From the NCBI GenBank assembly GCA_964394565.1, contig CAYMYA010000010.1, forward strand, positions 1-33,524: a DNA stretch of 33,524 nucleotides. The letters run 5' to 3'. Of the stretch, positions 33,458-33,524 are shown piece after piece. This stretch comes from CAIKHN01 sp964394565 (GTDB lineage Bacteria; Patescibacteriota; Patescibacteriia; UBA9934). The notes beneath the pieces are model-generated. The model was not told where the DNA came from. It saw nothing but the letters and a program-made list of their open reading frames with translations, and ran no database searches. Each line of letters opens with the position of its first letter. Position 1 is the first letter of the stretch. The position numbers and the translations under genes are program-made.

Positions 33458-33524
33458 GGTGGATGTTGGTGGGTTCGAACCACCGACCTCTGTCGTGTGA
33501 GGACAGCGCTCTAACCAGCTGAGC
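33457..33524 (-). tRNA. tRNA-Val (CAC), 5' end cut by the window
   Basis: Visible from the D stem to the encoded CCA: GCTC/GAGC D arm, anticodon stem CTGTC/GACAG with loop CTCACAC (anticodon CAC, reading GTG), T arm GGTGG-TTCGAAC-CCACC, acceptor 3' strand AACATCC then A and CCA. The 5' acceptor strand and two linker bases lie beyond the window edge. Confidence 0.93.

Overview
The window reads as a chromosomal segment of a candidate-phyla-radiation bacterium (Patescibacteria), possibly of the ABY1 type (Uhrbacteria/Magasanikbacteria-like). This is inferred from family content and style: an extended bS21-like protein, adhesins built on a short double-membrane-segment module of the kind Pfam calls T4SS_pilin, a Gram-positive-like envelope set (LCP, DgkA, FtsA, FtsZ), almost no visible Shine-Dalgarno sites, and genes packed nose to tail. 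TGA is used as a stop (for example at 5486-5488), so the UGA=Gly code of Absconditabacteria/Gracilibacteria does not apply.

Layout. At the left end three genes lie on the + strand (RBBP9-like serine hydrolase, pyrimidine-dimer glycosylase, DUF378 membrane protein), with one small coiled-coil gene on the - strand among them. A bidirectional terminator at 1951-1984 closes that part. Everything from there to the right end is on the - strand, so in transcription order: tRNA-Val(CAC, cut by the window edge), an LCP transferase, der and pth; a long hairpin element; tRNA-Met; lepB and hisS; a 1.8-kb GC-rich island with one lipoprotein gene; rpsU, a yqeY-type gene and hflX; then a surface-protein cluster (604, 3192, 274, 216 and 325 aa); then ybeY, dgkA, ftsA, a large predicted cysteine peptidase, ftsZ, nrdR and pyk.

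The most unusual part is the surface cluster (9915-23813). Two secreted proteins share an N-terminal signal plus two-transmembrane module. One continues for about 3000 residues through Ig-like, IPT/TIG, cysteine-rich DUF4215-type, pseudopilin-like and vWA domains. Three single-pass proteins carrying calcium-binding DxDxDG repeats follow with gaps of only 3-30 bases. I infer a metal-dependent attachment apparatus. Its genes run by 4-base overlaps into ybeY and dgkA and then into the division genes, where a 773-aa protein with a C-terminal caspase-like His/Cys dyad sits between ftsA and ftsZ.

Two further anomalies stand out. A pair of related ~120-base imperfect hairpins with a nearly identical apex lie just before ftsZ and just before tRNA-Met. 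The GC-rich island between rpsU and hisS encodes a Myxococcota-style MopE-repeat lipoprotein and looks foreign in base composition (45 of 60 bases G+C in 26461-26520 against 17 of 60 in 28321-28380, hand counts). It is either a horizontal acquisition or an assembly chimera. No stretch over 300 bases lacks a gene. Bases 1-208, 5247-5485, 27358-27611 and 29590-29937 are the longest gaps between protein genes, and their contents are listed.
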